From Arachis hypogaea (Eukaryota; Streptophyta; Magnoliopsida; Fabales; Fabaceae): a DNA stretch of 64,000 nucleotides. The notes beneath the pieces were generated by a model. The model was given only the letters and a program-made list of their open reading frames with translations. It searched no databases and was not told the origin of the DNA. A program made the translations under genes and the position numbers. Location of the stretch: assembly GCF_003086295.3 (NCBI RefSeq), contig NC_092046.1, positions 106,123,363 to 106,187,362 on the forward strand, read 5' to 3'. Below are positions 47,214 to 59,000 of this stretch, piece by piece; the stretch's first letter is position 1; each line of letters starts with the position of its first letter.

Positions 47214-50200
47214 ATGGACATAAGTGGAAATGAACAGTCCAGGAGGACTCTGGGGTCATATTCTAACCCCTCTACTGCTTCATATGGGAGTAGCATATGC
47301 ATACCCTCCATTGGAGTTAGTAGCTTTGAGTTGAATCCTCAGCTCATTATCATGGTGTAGCAAAGTTGCCAGTATTCCGGTCTTCCACAGGAAGAACCTA
47401 CAGAGTTTTTGGCACAATTTTTACAAATTGCTGACACAGTACATGATAAGGAAATAGATCAGGATGTCTACAGACTATTACTGTTTCCATTTGCTGTAAA
47501 AGATCAAGCTAAGAGGTGGTTAAATAACCTACCTAAGGCCAGCATAAGAACATGGAAATAGCTGACAGAAAAATTCCTGAATCAATATTTCCCTCCAAAA
47601 AGGATGACACAGCTAAGGCTGGACATCCAAGGCTTTAAACAAGGAGATAATGAATCTCTTTATGATGCCTGGGAGAGATACAGAGAGATGCTACGAAAAT
47701 GCCCCTCTGAAATGTTTTCAGAGTGGGTTCAGTTAGACATCTTCTACTATGGGCTTGCAGAAGGAGCTCAGATGTCTTTAGATTACTCAGCTGGTGGTTC
47801 TATCCATATGAGAAAGACAATTGAAGAAGCTCAAGAGCTCATTGATACAGTTGCCAGGAATCAGCATCTGTATCTAAGCAGCAACCCTTCCATGAATGAA
47901 GAGGTTAAAACAGTAACTGCTGAATTCAGTACTGTAAAACAAGCTGCTGAATTCAATCAGCAATTAGATTTTCTAACAAAACAGCTAGCTGAATTCAAAG
48001 ACAGGTTACAGGAGACAAGGATAGCTAATATACATATGGACGAACAGTTTAAGCAAACAAAGCAGCAGCTATCAAAGCAAATAGCAGAAGAATGCCAAGC
48101 AGTTCAATTAAGAAGTGGGAAAACATTAAATACCCCACCTCAAGGCATCAAAAATTCAAGAAATGAGCGACCCACCAAAAATTCCCCTGAGGACAGTAAG
48201 AGCCCAGGGAAAAATAATTCTGGCACTAAAACGCCAGAAAATGGGTGGAAGGCTGGCGCTGAACGCCCAGACCATGCCCAAAACTGGCGTTCAGCGCCAG
48301 AAACAAGGCAGGATTGGCGTTCAACGCCAGAAATGGGCAAGAATCTGGCATTGAACGCCCAACAGGGGCACATTTCTGGCGTTCAGGCGCCAGGAACAGA
48401 CAGTGAGCTGACGTCTAACGTCACTTCAGCTTCTGACTCTGGCATTCAATTGCCAGTGAGGGATCAGACACACACAAGTGCTGACAACAACCCCTCTAAA
48501 AAGGCTTCTTTAACCACTAAGGTTGAGGAATATAAAGCCAAGATACCTTATCCTCAAAAACTCCGGAAAGAGGAGCATGATAAGCAATTTGCTCGCTTTG
48601 CAGATTATCTAAGGACTCTTGAAATAAAGATTCCATTTGCAGAGGCACTTGAGCAAATACCTTCTTATGCCAAGTTCATGAAAGAGATCTTGAGTCATAA
48701 GAAGGAGTGGAGAGAAACAGAAAGAGTTCTCCTCACTGAAGAATGCAGTGCAGTCATTCTGAAAAGCTTTCCTGAAAAGCTTAAAGACCCTGGGAGTTTT
48801 CTGATACCATGCATACTAGAAGGTGATTGCACCAAGACAGCTTTATGCGATCTTGGGGCAAGCATCAACCTAATACCTGCATCCACTATCAGGAAGCTTG
48901 GCTTAACTGAGGAAGTTAAACCAACCCGGATATGTCTCCAACTTGCTGATGGTTCCACTAAATACCCATCAGGCGTGATTGAGGACATGATTGTCAGAGT
49001 TGGGCCATTCGCCTTTCCCACTGACTTTGTTGTGCTGGAAATGGAGGAGCACAAGAGTGCTACTCTCATTCTAGGAAGACCCTTCCTAGCAACTGGACGA
49101 TCCCTCATTGACGTCCAGCAGGGGGAAATAACCCTGAGAGTCAACGATGACGAGTTCAAGTTGAACGCTGTCAAAGCCATGCAGCATCCAGACACATCAA
49201 CAGACTGCATGAAAGTTGACCTTATTGACTCTTTGGTAGAAGAGATCAACATGGCTGAGAGTCTCGAATCAGAGTTGGAAAACATCTTTAAAGATGTTCA
49301 GCCTGATTTGGAGGATTCAGGGGACATGAAAGAGCCTCTGAACTTTCTTCTGAAAGAGGAAAAACCTCCTAAACCAGAGCTCAAGCCACTGCCACCATCC
49401 TTGAAATACGCATTTCTAGGAGAAGGTGACACTTTTCCAGTGATCATAAGCTCTGCTTTAAATTCACAGGAAGAGGAAGCACTTATTCAAGTGCTAAGGA
49501 CACACAAGACAGCTCTTGGGTGGTCCATAGGTGACCTTAAGGGCATAAGCCCAGCTAGATGCATGCACAAAATCCTATTGGAGGATAATGCCAAACCAGT
49601 GGTTCAACCACAGAGGCGGCTAAATCCAGCCATGAAGGAAGTGGTGCAGAAAGAGGTCACCAAATTACTAGAGGCTGGGATTATTTATCCCATTTCTGAT
49701 AGCCCCTGGGTGAGCCCTGTTCAAGTCGTCCCAAAAAAGGGAGGCATGACAGTGATTCATAACGAAAAAAATGAACTGGTTCCTACGAGAACAGTTACAG
49801 GGTGGCGCATGTGTATTGACTACAGAAGGCTCAATACAGCCACCAGAAAGGATCATTTTCCTTTACCATTCATAGACCAGATGCTAGGGAGACTAGCAGG
49901 TCATGATTATTACTGCTTCTTGGATGGCTACTCAGGCTATAACCAGATTGCAGTAGATCCCCAGGATCAAGAGAAAACAGCATTCACATGCCCATCTGGA
50001 GTGTTTGCTTATAGAAGGATGCCATTTGGGCTATGTAATGCGCCTGCAACCTTCCAAAGATGCATGCTCTCTATTTTCTCTGACATGGTGGAAAAATTTC
50101 TGGAAGTCTTCATGGATGACTTCTCAGTATATGGAGACTCATTCAGCTCCTGTCTTGATCACCTGAAACTTGTTCTGAAAAGATGCCAAGAAACCAACCT

Positions 50201-52265
50201 AGTTTTAAACTGGGAAAAGTGTCACTTCATGGTAACTGAAGGAATTGTTCTTGGGCATAAAATCTCAAACAAGGGAATAGAGGTAGATCAAGCAAAAATA
50301 GAGGTAATTAAAAAATTACCACCACCTGCCAATGTTAAGGCAATCAGAAGCTTTCTGGGGCATGCAGGATTCTATAGGAGGTTTATAAAGGATTTTTCAA
50401 AAATCGCAAAACCTCTAAGCAATCTGCTAGCTGCTGACACGCCATTTGTGTTTGACACAGCATGCCTGCAGGCGTTTGAAACGCTGAAAGCTAAGCTGGT
50501 CACAGCACCAGTAATTTCTGCACCAGACTGGACATTGCCATTTGAGTTAATGTGTGATGCCAGTGATCATGCCATTGGTGCAGTACTGGGACAGAGGCAT
50601 GACAAGCTTTTGCATGTCATTTATTATGCCAGTCGCGTTTTAAATGATGCCCAGAAAAATTACACAACCACAGAAAAGGAATTACTTGCAGTGGTTTACG
50701 CCATTGACAAGTTCAGATCCTACTTAGTAGGATCAAAGGTGATTGTGTACACTGACCATGCTGCTCTTAAGTATCTACTCACAAAGCAGGATTCAAAACC
50801 CAGGCTCATCAGATGGGTATTACTTCTGCAAGAGTTTGATATAGAAATAAGAGACAGAAAAGGGACAGAGAACCAAGTAGCTGATCATCTGTCCCGGATA
50901 GAGCCAGTGGAAGGGACGTCCCTCCCCTTCCTTGAGATCTCTGAGACATTCCCTGATGAGCATCTATTTGCCATTCAGGAAGCACCATGGTTTGCTGATA
51001 TTGCAAACTATAAAGCTGCAAGGTTCATACCCAAGGAGTACAATAGAATACAAAAAAAGAAACTAATTACTGATGCAAAGTACTACTTGTGGGATTAGCC
51101 CTATCTCTTTAAGAGATGTGCAGACGGAATTATCCGTAGGTGTGTCCCCAGAGAAGAAGCACAGAGAATCTTATGGCATTGCCATGGATCTCAATATGGA
51201 GGTCATTTCGGAGGTGAGCGAACAGCCACCAAGGTCCTCCAATGTGGCTTCTATTGGCCCACACTCTATAAAGATTCCCGAGAGTTTGTACGTAATTGTG
51301 ACAGTTGCCAAAGAGCTAGTAATCTGCCTCATGGTTACGCCATGCCTCAACAAGGAATCTTGGAAATAGAGTTGTTTGATGTATGGGGAATTGACTTCAT
51401 GGGACCTTTCCCACCATCATACTCAAACACTTATATTCTGGTGGCAGTTGACTATGTATCAAAATGGGTTGAGGCTATTGCCACACCCACCAATGATACT
51501 AAAACAGTGCTGAAGTTCCTCCAGAAACATATCTTTAGCAGGTTTGGTGTCCCTAGAGTGTTAATCAGTGATGGGGGCACTCACTTCTGCAATAAACAGC
51601 TTTACTCTGCCATGGTTCGGTATGGAATTCGCCACAAAGTGGCCACTCCATATCATCCACAAACCAACGGGCAAGCTGAAGTCTCTAACAGAGAATTAAA
51701 GAGAATCCTGGAACGGACAGTAAATACCCGTAGAAAGGATTGGGCAAGGAGCTTGGATGATGCTCTGTGGGCTTACAGAACAGCATTCAAGACCCCTATA
51801 GGGACCTCTCCATACCAACTCGTGTATGGTAAGGCATGCCACTTGCCCGTGGAACTGGAACATAAGGCCTACTGGGCAACCAGATTCCTAAACTTAGATG
51901 CCAAATTAGCAGGAGAAAAACGATTGCTCCAGCTAAATGAGCTAGAGGAATTCAGATTCACAGCTTTCGAAAATGCCAAGCTTTATAAAGAAAAATAAAA
52001 AAAATGGCATGACAGAAAGCTGTCATCTAGAATCTTTGAACCAGGACAGAAGGTCCTGTTGTTTAACTCTAAACTCAGGCTATTCCCCGGGAAACTGAAA
52101 TCCCGGTAGAGGGGACCATACGTGATTACAAGTGTGTCACCATATGGTTATGTGGAGCTTCAAGATATTGATTCTGATAAGAAGTTCATTGTCAATGGAC
52201 AGAGAATCAAGCATTATCTTGAAGGCAACACTGAGCAAGAATGCTCAAGGCTGAAGCTAAATTAA
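47214..52265 (+). pseudogene. Element F gag-protease-RT-RNase H-integrase, one frame with five stops
   Basis: About 1,684 codons from ATG 47214 (MDISGNEQSR) to TAA 52263-52265 in a single frame. Capsid about 47310-47880. A linker holding palindromes follows (48230-48450), then protease (CDLGAS near 48845; ILGRPFLAT near 49070), RT (FMDDFSV near 50110), RNase H (50540-50860; [24 protein letters not shown]) and integrase (zinc region 51175-51320; catalytic Asp at GIDF near 51388 and SDGG near 51565; Glu around [10 protein letters not shown] near 51672). The C-terminus is basic. Stops: TAG 47358-47360 (Gln in D), TAG 47559-47561, TAG 51096-51098 (Glu in B), TAA 51996-51998 and TAG 52107-52109 (Trp in A and B). 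The open stretch 47604-51098 alone is 1,164 codons. With no indels, it is the least damaged pol here. Confidence 0.95.
48230..48450 (+). repeat. GGCGTT...AACGCC palindromes inside the gag-protease linker of F
   Basis: Seven or so copies of GGCGTTCAACGCCAG-like palindromes spaced about 25-35 bp within coding sequence. In frame they encode variants of RSAPE, RSTPE, GAERP and LALNAQ. The same motif is in F's LTRs and in the 3' cluster (52480-52690). Confidence 0.88.
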
Positions 52266-53215
52266 AAGCTCAGCAAAGTCCAGCTAATAATAATAAAGAA
52301 GCGCTTGCTGGGAGGCAACCCAGCCATGGGGCAACAATCCTCTAAGCATTTTGCCCTATTTCTATCTTTATTTTTTATATAGAGTTCATTGACAACAAGG
52401 TAAATAATCATTTACAGAAGACCTCGGCACACAAAACAGAGTAAAAGAGCTCAATGGCAAGAAAACGCCAGTAAAGGGGCATTTTGGGCGTTCAGCGCCC
52501 AAAATGGGCATCCACTGGGCGCTGAACGCCAGTAATGGCAGCATTTGGGCGTTCAACGCCAGAAATGGCCACCCACTGGGCGTTGAATGCCAGGAATGGC
52601 AGCAACTGGGCGCTGAACGCCCAGGAGATCAGCATTTGGGCGCTGAACGCCCAAAACAGGCAGTGTTTGGGCGTTCAAACGCCAGGAGGACAGGGAGGAG
52701 CCAAATCCAGTAATCCCACACGTATTTCCATTTTAATTTCAAATTTTATGCTTCAATGCATGATTTTTACATAAACATATCAAGAACCCTGGTTTCTAAA
52801 ATCCCTAATTTCTAAAAATCCATCTTTCCAAATTCAATCCAACTCTTTTCAAAATCTTTTCTGAAAACAAATCTATCTTTTTCACTCAAAAATCTTTTCA
52901 ACTAATCCATATCTTTTTCAAATATCCATATTATCTTTTTCAAAATTCAGAGTTATCTTTTTCAAAAATCTATCATATCTTTTCAAAATTAAACTCTATC
53001 TTCTATCTTATCTTTTTCAACTCAATCTTTTTATCTTATCTCCTCCAATTTTTCGAAAACCCACCCCCCACCCCTTTAAATTGGGTTCGGCCTCCCCCCT
53101 CCTTCATCATCAAGTGCTACTCAATCTCCTTCTATCCCTCTCCTTTCTTTTCTTTTGCTTGAGGACAAGCAAACCTCTAAGTTTGGTGTGTTTATCCGAG
53201 ATCACTACTAAGATT
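52266..53215 (+). other. Element F region between pol and the extra ORF
   Basis: Holds the palindrome cluster, then a TTTTCAAAATC-rich low-complexity stretch (about 52800-53060). Directly before the extra ORF lies a hairpin (TTGCTTG-AGGA-CAAGCAA) with CTAAGTTTGGTGTG. Confidence 0.75.
52480..52690 (+). repeat. Palindrome cluster downstream of pol in F
   Basis: About ten GGCGTTCAACGCCAG/GGGCGCTGAACGCCCA-type palindromes at spacings of 25-35 bp. Counterpart of 31685-31875 in D. Confidence 0.88.
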
Positions 53216-54337
53216 ATGGCTCTCAAAGGGAAACAATACACTCCAAGAGGCAAGAAAGAGAGCGTTCCAAAACCACTTTGGAATCAAGGGAAGTTCTTAT
53301 CTAAAGAACATTCAGACCATTATCTTAAAGTAATGGGTCTGAGATCAGTGATCCCGGAAGTTAGATTCGATCTGAAAGAAGACGAATATCCGGAGATCCA
53401 GGAGCAAATTCGAATCAGGAACTGGGAAGTCCTAGCTAATCCTGAAACGAAAGTAGGAAGGAACATGGTCCAGGAGTTTTATGCTAATATGTGGCAGACT
53501 GACAAGCAAAGACTATCTGGAACTGCCTGCTATGAGTTTCGGACCATGGTCAGGGGAAAAATTGTTCATACCACCCCTGACAAGATCAGAGAGATACTAA
53601 AGCTACCTCAGCTAAAGGATGATCCAGACTCCTTCAACAGGAGGATGATGAGAGCAGACATTGGCCTGGATAAGATTCTAGAGGACATCTGTATCCCTGG
53701 AGCCAGGTGGACCACCAACACAAAGGGCGTCCCAAATCAACTCAAGAGGGAGGATCTCAAACCAGTTGCCAGAGGATGGCTGGACTTCATTGGGCGTTCT
53801 CTGTTGCCCACCAGCAACCGTTCTGAAGTCACAGTTAAAAGAGCAGTGATGATTCATTGCATCATGATGGGAAAGGAGGTGGAGGTTCATCAGCTGATTT
53901 CAACAGAGCTCTATAAGATTGCTAACAAAAATTCAAGAGAGGCCAGGTTGGCTTATCCAAGTGTGATTTATCTGCTCTGCAAGGACGCTGGAGTCAAGAT
54001 AGGAATAACTGAATATATCCTAATTGAAAAGTCAATCACCAAAGCATCAATGGAGAGACAACAAGCACAGGAGGATCATATCAAGAAGAGAGCACAGGAA
54101 TTCCTTCCAGAGATTCCTCAAGCAGAATATTGGGAACATCTTGAGACGTCTGTCACCAAGATACAGGAAGCTATGGAGCAAATAATAAAACAACAGAAGG
54201 AACACAGTCAAATGCTGACCCATATGCTTAAAGAACAAGAGGAGCAGGGACGTGACTTAAGGGAACTGAAGCGCCAAAAGTCTTCTGTGATACCAAGCCT
54301 CCCAAGGATCAGAGGAACCCCCATACCCCCAGAATAA
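53216..54337 (+). CDS. Element F extra ORF (373 aa, Athila-type post-pol protein)
   Basis: A sense-strand ORF after pol. The open frame extends upstream to 53081, but the ATG at 53216 (MALKGKQYTPRGKKESVPK) is preferred: upstream is low-complexity Leu/Ser, and D's counterpart also starts at this kind of basic N-terminus after the same AAGTTTGGTGT motif. It has a basic N-terminus, a globular middle (about residues 30-270; REILKLPQLKDD, ARWTTNTKGVPNQ, AVMIHCIMMGKEV) and a C-terminal coiled coil (about 280-355). It resembles the 'putative plant transposon protein' domain seen in Athila-group elements, where the post-pol ORF is often called env-like; I see no signal peptide or membrane segment from the preferred start. 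Function unknown. It is free of stops while gag-pol has five. Confidence 0.8.
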   Translation: MALKGKQYTPRGKKESVPKPLWNQGKFLSKEHSDHYLKVMGLRSVIPEVRFDLKEDEYPEIQEQIRIRNWEVLANPETKVGRNMVQEFYANMWQTDKQRLSGTACYEFRTMVRGKIVHTTPDKIREILKLPQLKDDPDSFNRRMMRADIGLDKILEDICIPGARWTTNTKGVPNQLKREDLKPVARGWLDFIGRSLLPTSNRSEVTVKRAVMIHCIMMGKEVEVHQLISTELYKIANKNSREARLAYPSVIYLLCKDAGVKIGITEYILIEKSITKASMERQQAQEDHIKKRAQEFLPEIPQAEYWEHLETSVTKIQEAMEQIIKQQKEHSQMLTHMLKEQEEQGRDLRELKRQKSSVIPSLPRIRGTPIPPE

Positions 54338-55417
54338 AGGTTGTTAATTTCCAATTTCTGCCTTAACTCTGTGACAGTGTCCATATAAAAAGTACCTTAG
54401 AAGTCATATAGTAGTAATTAGTATCTATTTTGATTCTATCTCCAATTAAGCTATAGTTTATTTTTCTCATCATCATTAAACATGAATAAAGTAGTAGATC
54501 TTTTGAATAAGAAGCAATAAAATTTCGAGTTTAAATAAAACAAATTCTAATTGGTTAAATGTGGTGGCAATGCTTTCTGTCTTCTGAATGAATGCTTGAA
54601 CAGTGCATATGTCTTTTGAATTTGTTGTTTAAGACTGTTAAATATGTTGGCTCTTGAAAGAATGATGAACATGAGACATGTTATTGATAATCTGAAAAAT
54701 CATAAAAAATGATTCTTGAAGCAAGAAAAAGCAGCAAAGAACAAAGCTTGCAGAAAAAAAAAAAAGAGAGCAAGCAGAAAAAGCCAATAACCCTTAAAAC
54801 CAAAAGGCAAGGGCAAATAAAAAGGATCCCAAGGCTTTGAGCATCAGTGGATAGGAGGGCCTAAAGGACTGAAATCCTGGTCTAAGCGGCTAAACCAAGC
54901 TGTCCCTAACCATGTGCTTGTGGCGTGCAGGTGTCAAGTGAAAACTTGAGACTGAGCGGTTAAAGTCAAGGTCCAAAGCAAAAAGAAGAGTGTGCTTAAG
55001 AACTCTGGACACCTCTAATTGGGGACTTTAGCAAAGCTGAGTCACAATCTGAAAAGGTTCACCCAGTTATGTGTCTGTGGCATTTATGTATCCGGTAGTA
55101 ATACTGGAAAACAAAGTGCTTAGGGCCACGGCCAAGACTCATAAAGAAGCTGTGTTCAAGAATCATCACACTGAACTAAGAGAATCAATAACACTATCTG
55201 AATTCTGAGTTCCTATAGATGCCAATCACTCTGAGCTTCAATGGATAAAGTGAGATGCCAAAACTGTTCAGAAGCAAAAAGCTACTAGTCCCGCTCATCT
55301 AATTAGAATCTGAGCTTCAATCAAAAACTCTGAGATATTATTGCTTCTCAAACTATTAGTCTTCTATTTTATTTGTCTAGTTGCTTGAGGACAAGCAACA
55401 GTTTAAGTTTGGTGTTG
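54338..55417 (+). other. Element F 3' non-coding region
   Basis: Inverted match to D's 29864-30976. It ends with TTGCTTG-AGGA-CAAGCAA, a perfect hairpin, then TTTAAGTTTGGTGTTG, directly followed by the 3' LTR. An A-rich patch (AAAAAAAAAAAAGAGAG) near 54757 is not at a PPT position. Confidence 0.78.
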
Positions 55418-56954
55418 TGATGAGCGGATATTTTATACGCTTTTTGGGGATAATTTCATATAGTTTAGAGTATGTTTTAGTTAGTTTTTAGTCTATTTCT
55501 AGTAGTTTTTAGGAAAAATTCATATTTCTGGACTTTACTATGAGTTGTGTGTTTTTCTGTAATTTCAGGTATTTTTCTGGCTGAAATTGAAGGAGCTGAG
55601 CAAAAATCTGATTCAGGCTGAAAAAGGACTGCTGATGCTGTTGGATTCTGACCTCCCTGCACTCAAAGTGGATTTTCTGGAGCTACAGAACTCGAAATGG
55701 CATGCTTCCAATTGCGTTGGAAAGTAGACATCTAGGGCTTTCCAGAAATATATAATAGTCCATACTTTGCACAAGGATAGATGGCGTAAACTGGCATTCA
55801 ACGCCAGTTCTCTGCCCAATTCTGGCGTCCAGCGCCAGAAAAGGATCAAAAACTGGAGTTGAACGCCCAAACTGGCATAAAAACTGGCGTTCAACTCCAC
55901 AAATAGCCTCTGCACATGACTCACTTAAATCTCAGCCCCAGCACACACCAAGTGGGCCCCAGAAGTGGACCTCTGCATCATCCATCATAGTCCACTCATA
56001 TTTTGTAACCCTAGGCTACTAGTTTAGTATTTAAACAACTTTTAGAGACCTATTTTGTATCTCATGACATTTCAGATCTAAACTTTGTATTCTCTGACGG
56101 CATGAGTCTCTAAACCCCATTGTTGGGGGTGAGGAGCTCTGCTGTGTCTTGATGAATTAATGCAAGTATTTCTGTTTTCCATTCAAACACGCTTGTTCCT
56201 ATCTAAGATGTTCATTCGCGCTTAACTGTGATGAAGGTGATGATCTGTGACATTCATCACCTTCCTCAAATCATGAACGTGTGCCTGACAACCACCTCCG
56301 TCCTATATCCGATTGAATGAGTATCTCTTAGATTCTTTAATCAGAATCTCCGTGGTATAAGCTAGAACTGATGGCGGCATTCATGAGAATCCGGAAAGTC
56401 TAAACCTTGTCTGTGGTATTCCGAGTAGGATTCAAGGATTGAATGACTGTGACGAGCTTCAAACTCCTAAAGGCTGGGCGTTAGTGACAGATGCAAAAGG
56501 ATAGTAAATCCTATTCCAACCGGATCGAGAACCAACCGGTGATTAGCCGTGCTGTGACAGAGCGCGTGAGCGTAGTTTTCACTGGAAGGATGGAAGGTAG
56601 CCATTGACAACGGTGATCCACCAACACACAGCTTGCCATAGGAGGACGTGCGTGCGTGAATCAGAAGACAGAGGAAAGCAGAGATTCAGAAGATAAAGCA
56701 TCTCCAAAACTCCAACAGATTCTCCATTACTGCATAACAAGTAACCTTTAATCCATGCTCTATTGTTTATTTGCAATTCAACTGATAAACATAATTGACT
56801 TCCTGACTAAGATTTACAAGATAACCATAAATTGCTTCAAACCAACAATCTCTGTGGGATTCGACCCTTACTCACGTAAGGTATTACTTGGACGACCCAG
56901 TGGACTTGCTGGTCATATGTGCGAAATTGTAAGAGAGTCACAATTCGTGCACCA
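55418..56954 (+). repeat. Element F 3' LTR (1537 bp)
   Basis: Same length as the 5' LTR and about 99% identical by eye. Ends TTCGTGCACCA, followed by the CCAAC duplication at 56955-56959. Confidence 0.95.
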
Positions 56955-57925
56955 CCAACTCTACAGAAAGAAGCCACAGAATTTGTAAAGACATGCCCAC
57001 CATGTCAGAAACATGCCAACTTTCACATCGCCCCGCCAGAAGAGCTCGTCAGCGTGACCTCGCCTTGGCCGTTTGCAAAATGGGGACTCGATCTTCTCGG
57101 CCCCTTCCCACAGGGATCAGGACAAGTTAAATTCCTCATAGTAGGGGTAGATTACTTTACAAAGTGGATCGAGGCAGAGCCCCTAGCCAATGCCACCGCT
57201 CAAAGAAGCCGAAAATTCTTATATAGAAACATTGTCACGAGGTTCGGGGTTCCATATTCAATAACCACAGACAATGGCACTCAATTCACAGATGCAGGCT
57301 TCAGAAAACTAGTAGCCGACTTGAATATAAAGCACCAGTACACCTCCGTTGAACATCCACAAGCCAACGGACAGGCCGAAGCTGCTAACAAAGTCATACT
57401 AGCCGGATTAAAATGGAGATTACAAGATGCAAAGGGAGCCTGGGCAGAAGAGCTTCCACAGGTCCTATGGGCATATCGAACAACGCCACATTCCACCACG
57501 AAGGAATCCCCTTCCGATTAGCATACGGAATAGAGGCAATGATTCCAGTAGAGATCGAGGAAGGGTCGCCCAGAGTAGTTCACTACAATGAGGGAGCAAA
57601 CTCGCAACTTTAGAGAGAAGAGCTCGACTTGTTACCCGAACTCCAGGAAAGAGCTCGGATCAGGGAAGAAGCTCTAAAGCGCCGAATGGCTTCCAGATAT
57701 AATCAAAAGGTAGTGCCAAGAAGTTTTGCAGAGAATGATCTCATCCTAATCCGAAATGATATCGGAACAACTCGACCAGGAGAAGGAAAGCTGGCAACAA
57801 ACTGGAAAGGACCCTACCGAGTTGTAGAAATACTTGGAAAGGGCTACTACAGACTGTCTGAACTCGAGGGACGAGAGCTTCCCAGGTCGTGGCATGCTTG
57901 CAACCTAAGAAGGTACTACAGTTAA
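56955..57925 (+). pseudogene. Element E integrase, remainder after element F
   Basis: Resumes E's integrase in its zinc region (CPPCQKHANFHIAPPEELV). The catalytic core has Asp at GLDLLGPFP near 57095, Asp at TDNGTQF near 57270 and Glu at GQAEAANK near 57370. Loss of one T near 57511 shifts the frame after KESP, and a TAG lies at 57611-57613. The C-terminal domain (KLATNWKGPYRVVEILGKGYYRLSEL) reads through to TAA 57923-57925. Element C shows the same C-terminal sequence. Confidence 0.93.
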
Positions 57926-58429
57926 GAAAAGATAAGAGATCTCATCATTGGATGCACTCTTTTTCCTGAAAAAGTTTTTTAATGAGGCACCAAGTTGAGA
58001 CTCAGACAATCCCATATGTATCTATTTGCACTTTTCCTTTAAATAAAATATATTTTAGATATTCTACAAAGATTTCAAGCCGCATTAATCTGAAGCATTC
58101 ATCGTCCGATTATAAAGCAACAGATCGGCAGAAAGTGAAAAAAAATTTCACTGCACGATCACGATAAAGACAACCGTCCGATAAAGGTGAAAACGCGATT
58201 CACCCAAAGGACGATCTAGAGATGACAACCACTTTCTACAAATCGGAAAAGATGAACACAGAATAATGTAAGAAGTTATCGAAAGTGATCTAAAAAAGAA
58301 CCTGACGAGGTCTTACGGATCGCTAAAATAATAAATTAAAGACTGGTCGAACATTAAGAAGTCGAACCAAGTCAAACCAAGTTATAAGTAAACCCTGGAA
58401 AGAGGTCTGGCCAACCCTATTAAAGAGGA
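57926..58429 (+). other. Element E sequence between integrase and tandem repeat
   Basis: AT-rich spacer matching in inverted orientation 23761-24269 of C. No gene is seen. Confidence 0.55.
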
Positions 58430-59000
58430 TTACTTTAACTTAGAAGGGCCCGACATAACAAAGTCAGCCCAAAACGAAAAGTTATTAAAGTAGTCCCTGA
58501 AAGAGATCTGACAAAGATCCAAGAAAGAGGACTACAAAAAATAACTTAAGAGAGACCGACATAACCAAGTCGGACTCCTACTACCAAAATGTTATCAAAG
58601 TAGTCCCTGAAAGAAATCTGACAAAGATCCAGGAAAGAGGACTACAAAAAATAACTTAAGGGAGACCGACATAACCAAGTCGGACTCCTACTACCAAAAT
58701 GTTATCAAAGTAGTCCCTGAAAGAGATCTGACAAAGATCCAAGAAAGTGGACTACAAAAAATAACTTAAGGGAGACCGACATAACTAAGACGGACTCCTA
58801 CAACCAAAAAGTTATCAAAGTAGTCCCTGAAAGAGATCTGACAAAGATCCAAGAAAGAGGACTACAAAAAATAACTTAAGGGAGACCGACATAACCAAGT
58901 CGGACTCCTACTACTGATAAGTTATCAAAGTAATCCCTGAAAGAGACCTGACAAAGGTCCAAGAAAGAGGATTACAAAAATAACTAAAAAGAGATCGACC
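58430..59000 (+). repeat. 110-bp tandem repeat in element E
   Basis: About five copies. The ATAAC(C/T)AAG core recurs at 58561, 58671, 58781 and 58891, exactly 110 bp apart. Each unit has the CCGAC...GTCGG inverted repeat. Homologous to C's 106-bp array. Confidence 0.92.

Larger units (their letters stand above)
44651..56954 (+). mobile_element. Element F: complete Athila-type Ty3/gypsy retrotransposon nested in E's integrase
   Basis: 12.3 kb with two 1537-bp LTRs, a PBS, a long leader, one gag-protease-RT-RNase H-integrase frame with five stops but no frameshift, an extra ORF on the same strand and a 3' non-coding region. LTRs of equal length with roughly 15-20 differences by eye and a perfect CCAAC duplication mark a young insertion. 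Its LTRs and 3' region are related to element D, for which F-like copies could supply RT and integrase. Confidence 0.96.

Noticed and set aside
52504..52774. Short ORFs across F's post-pol palindrome cluster
   Set aside because: Same reason: repeats of a stop-poor 15-mer, with no start context or homologue.
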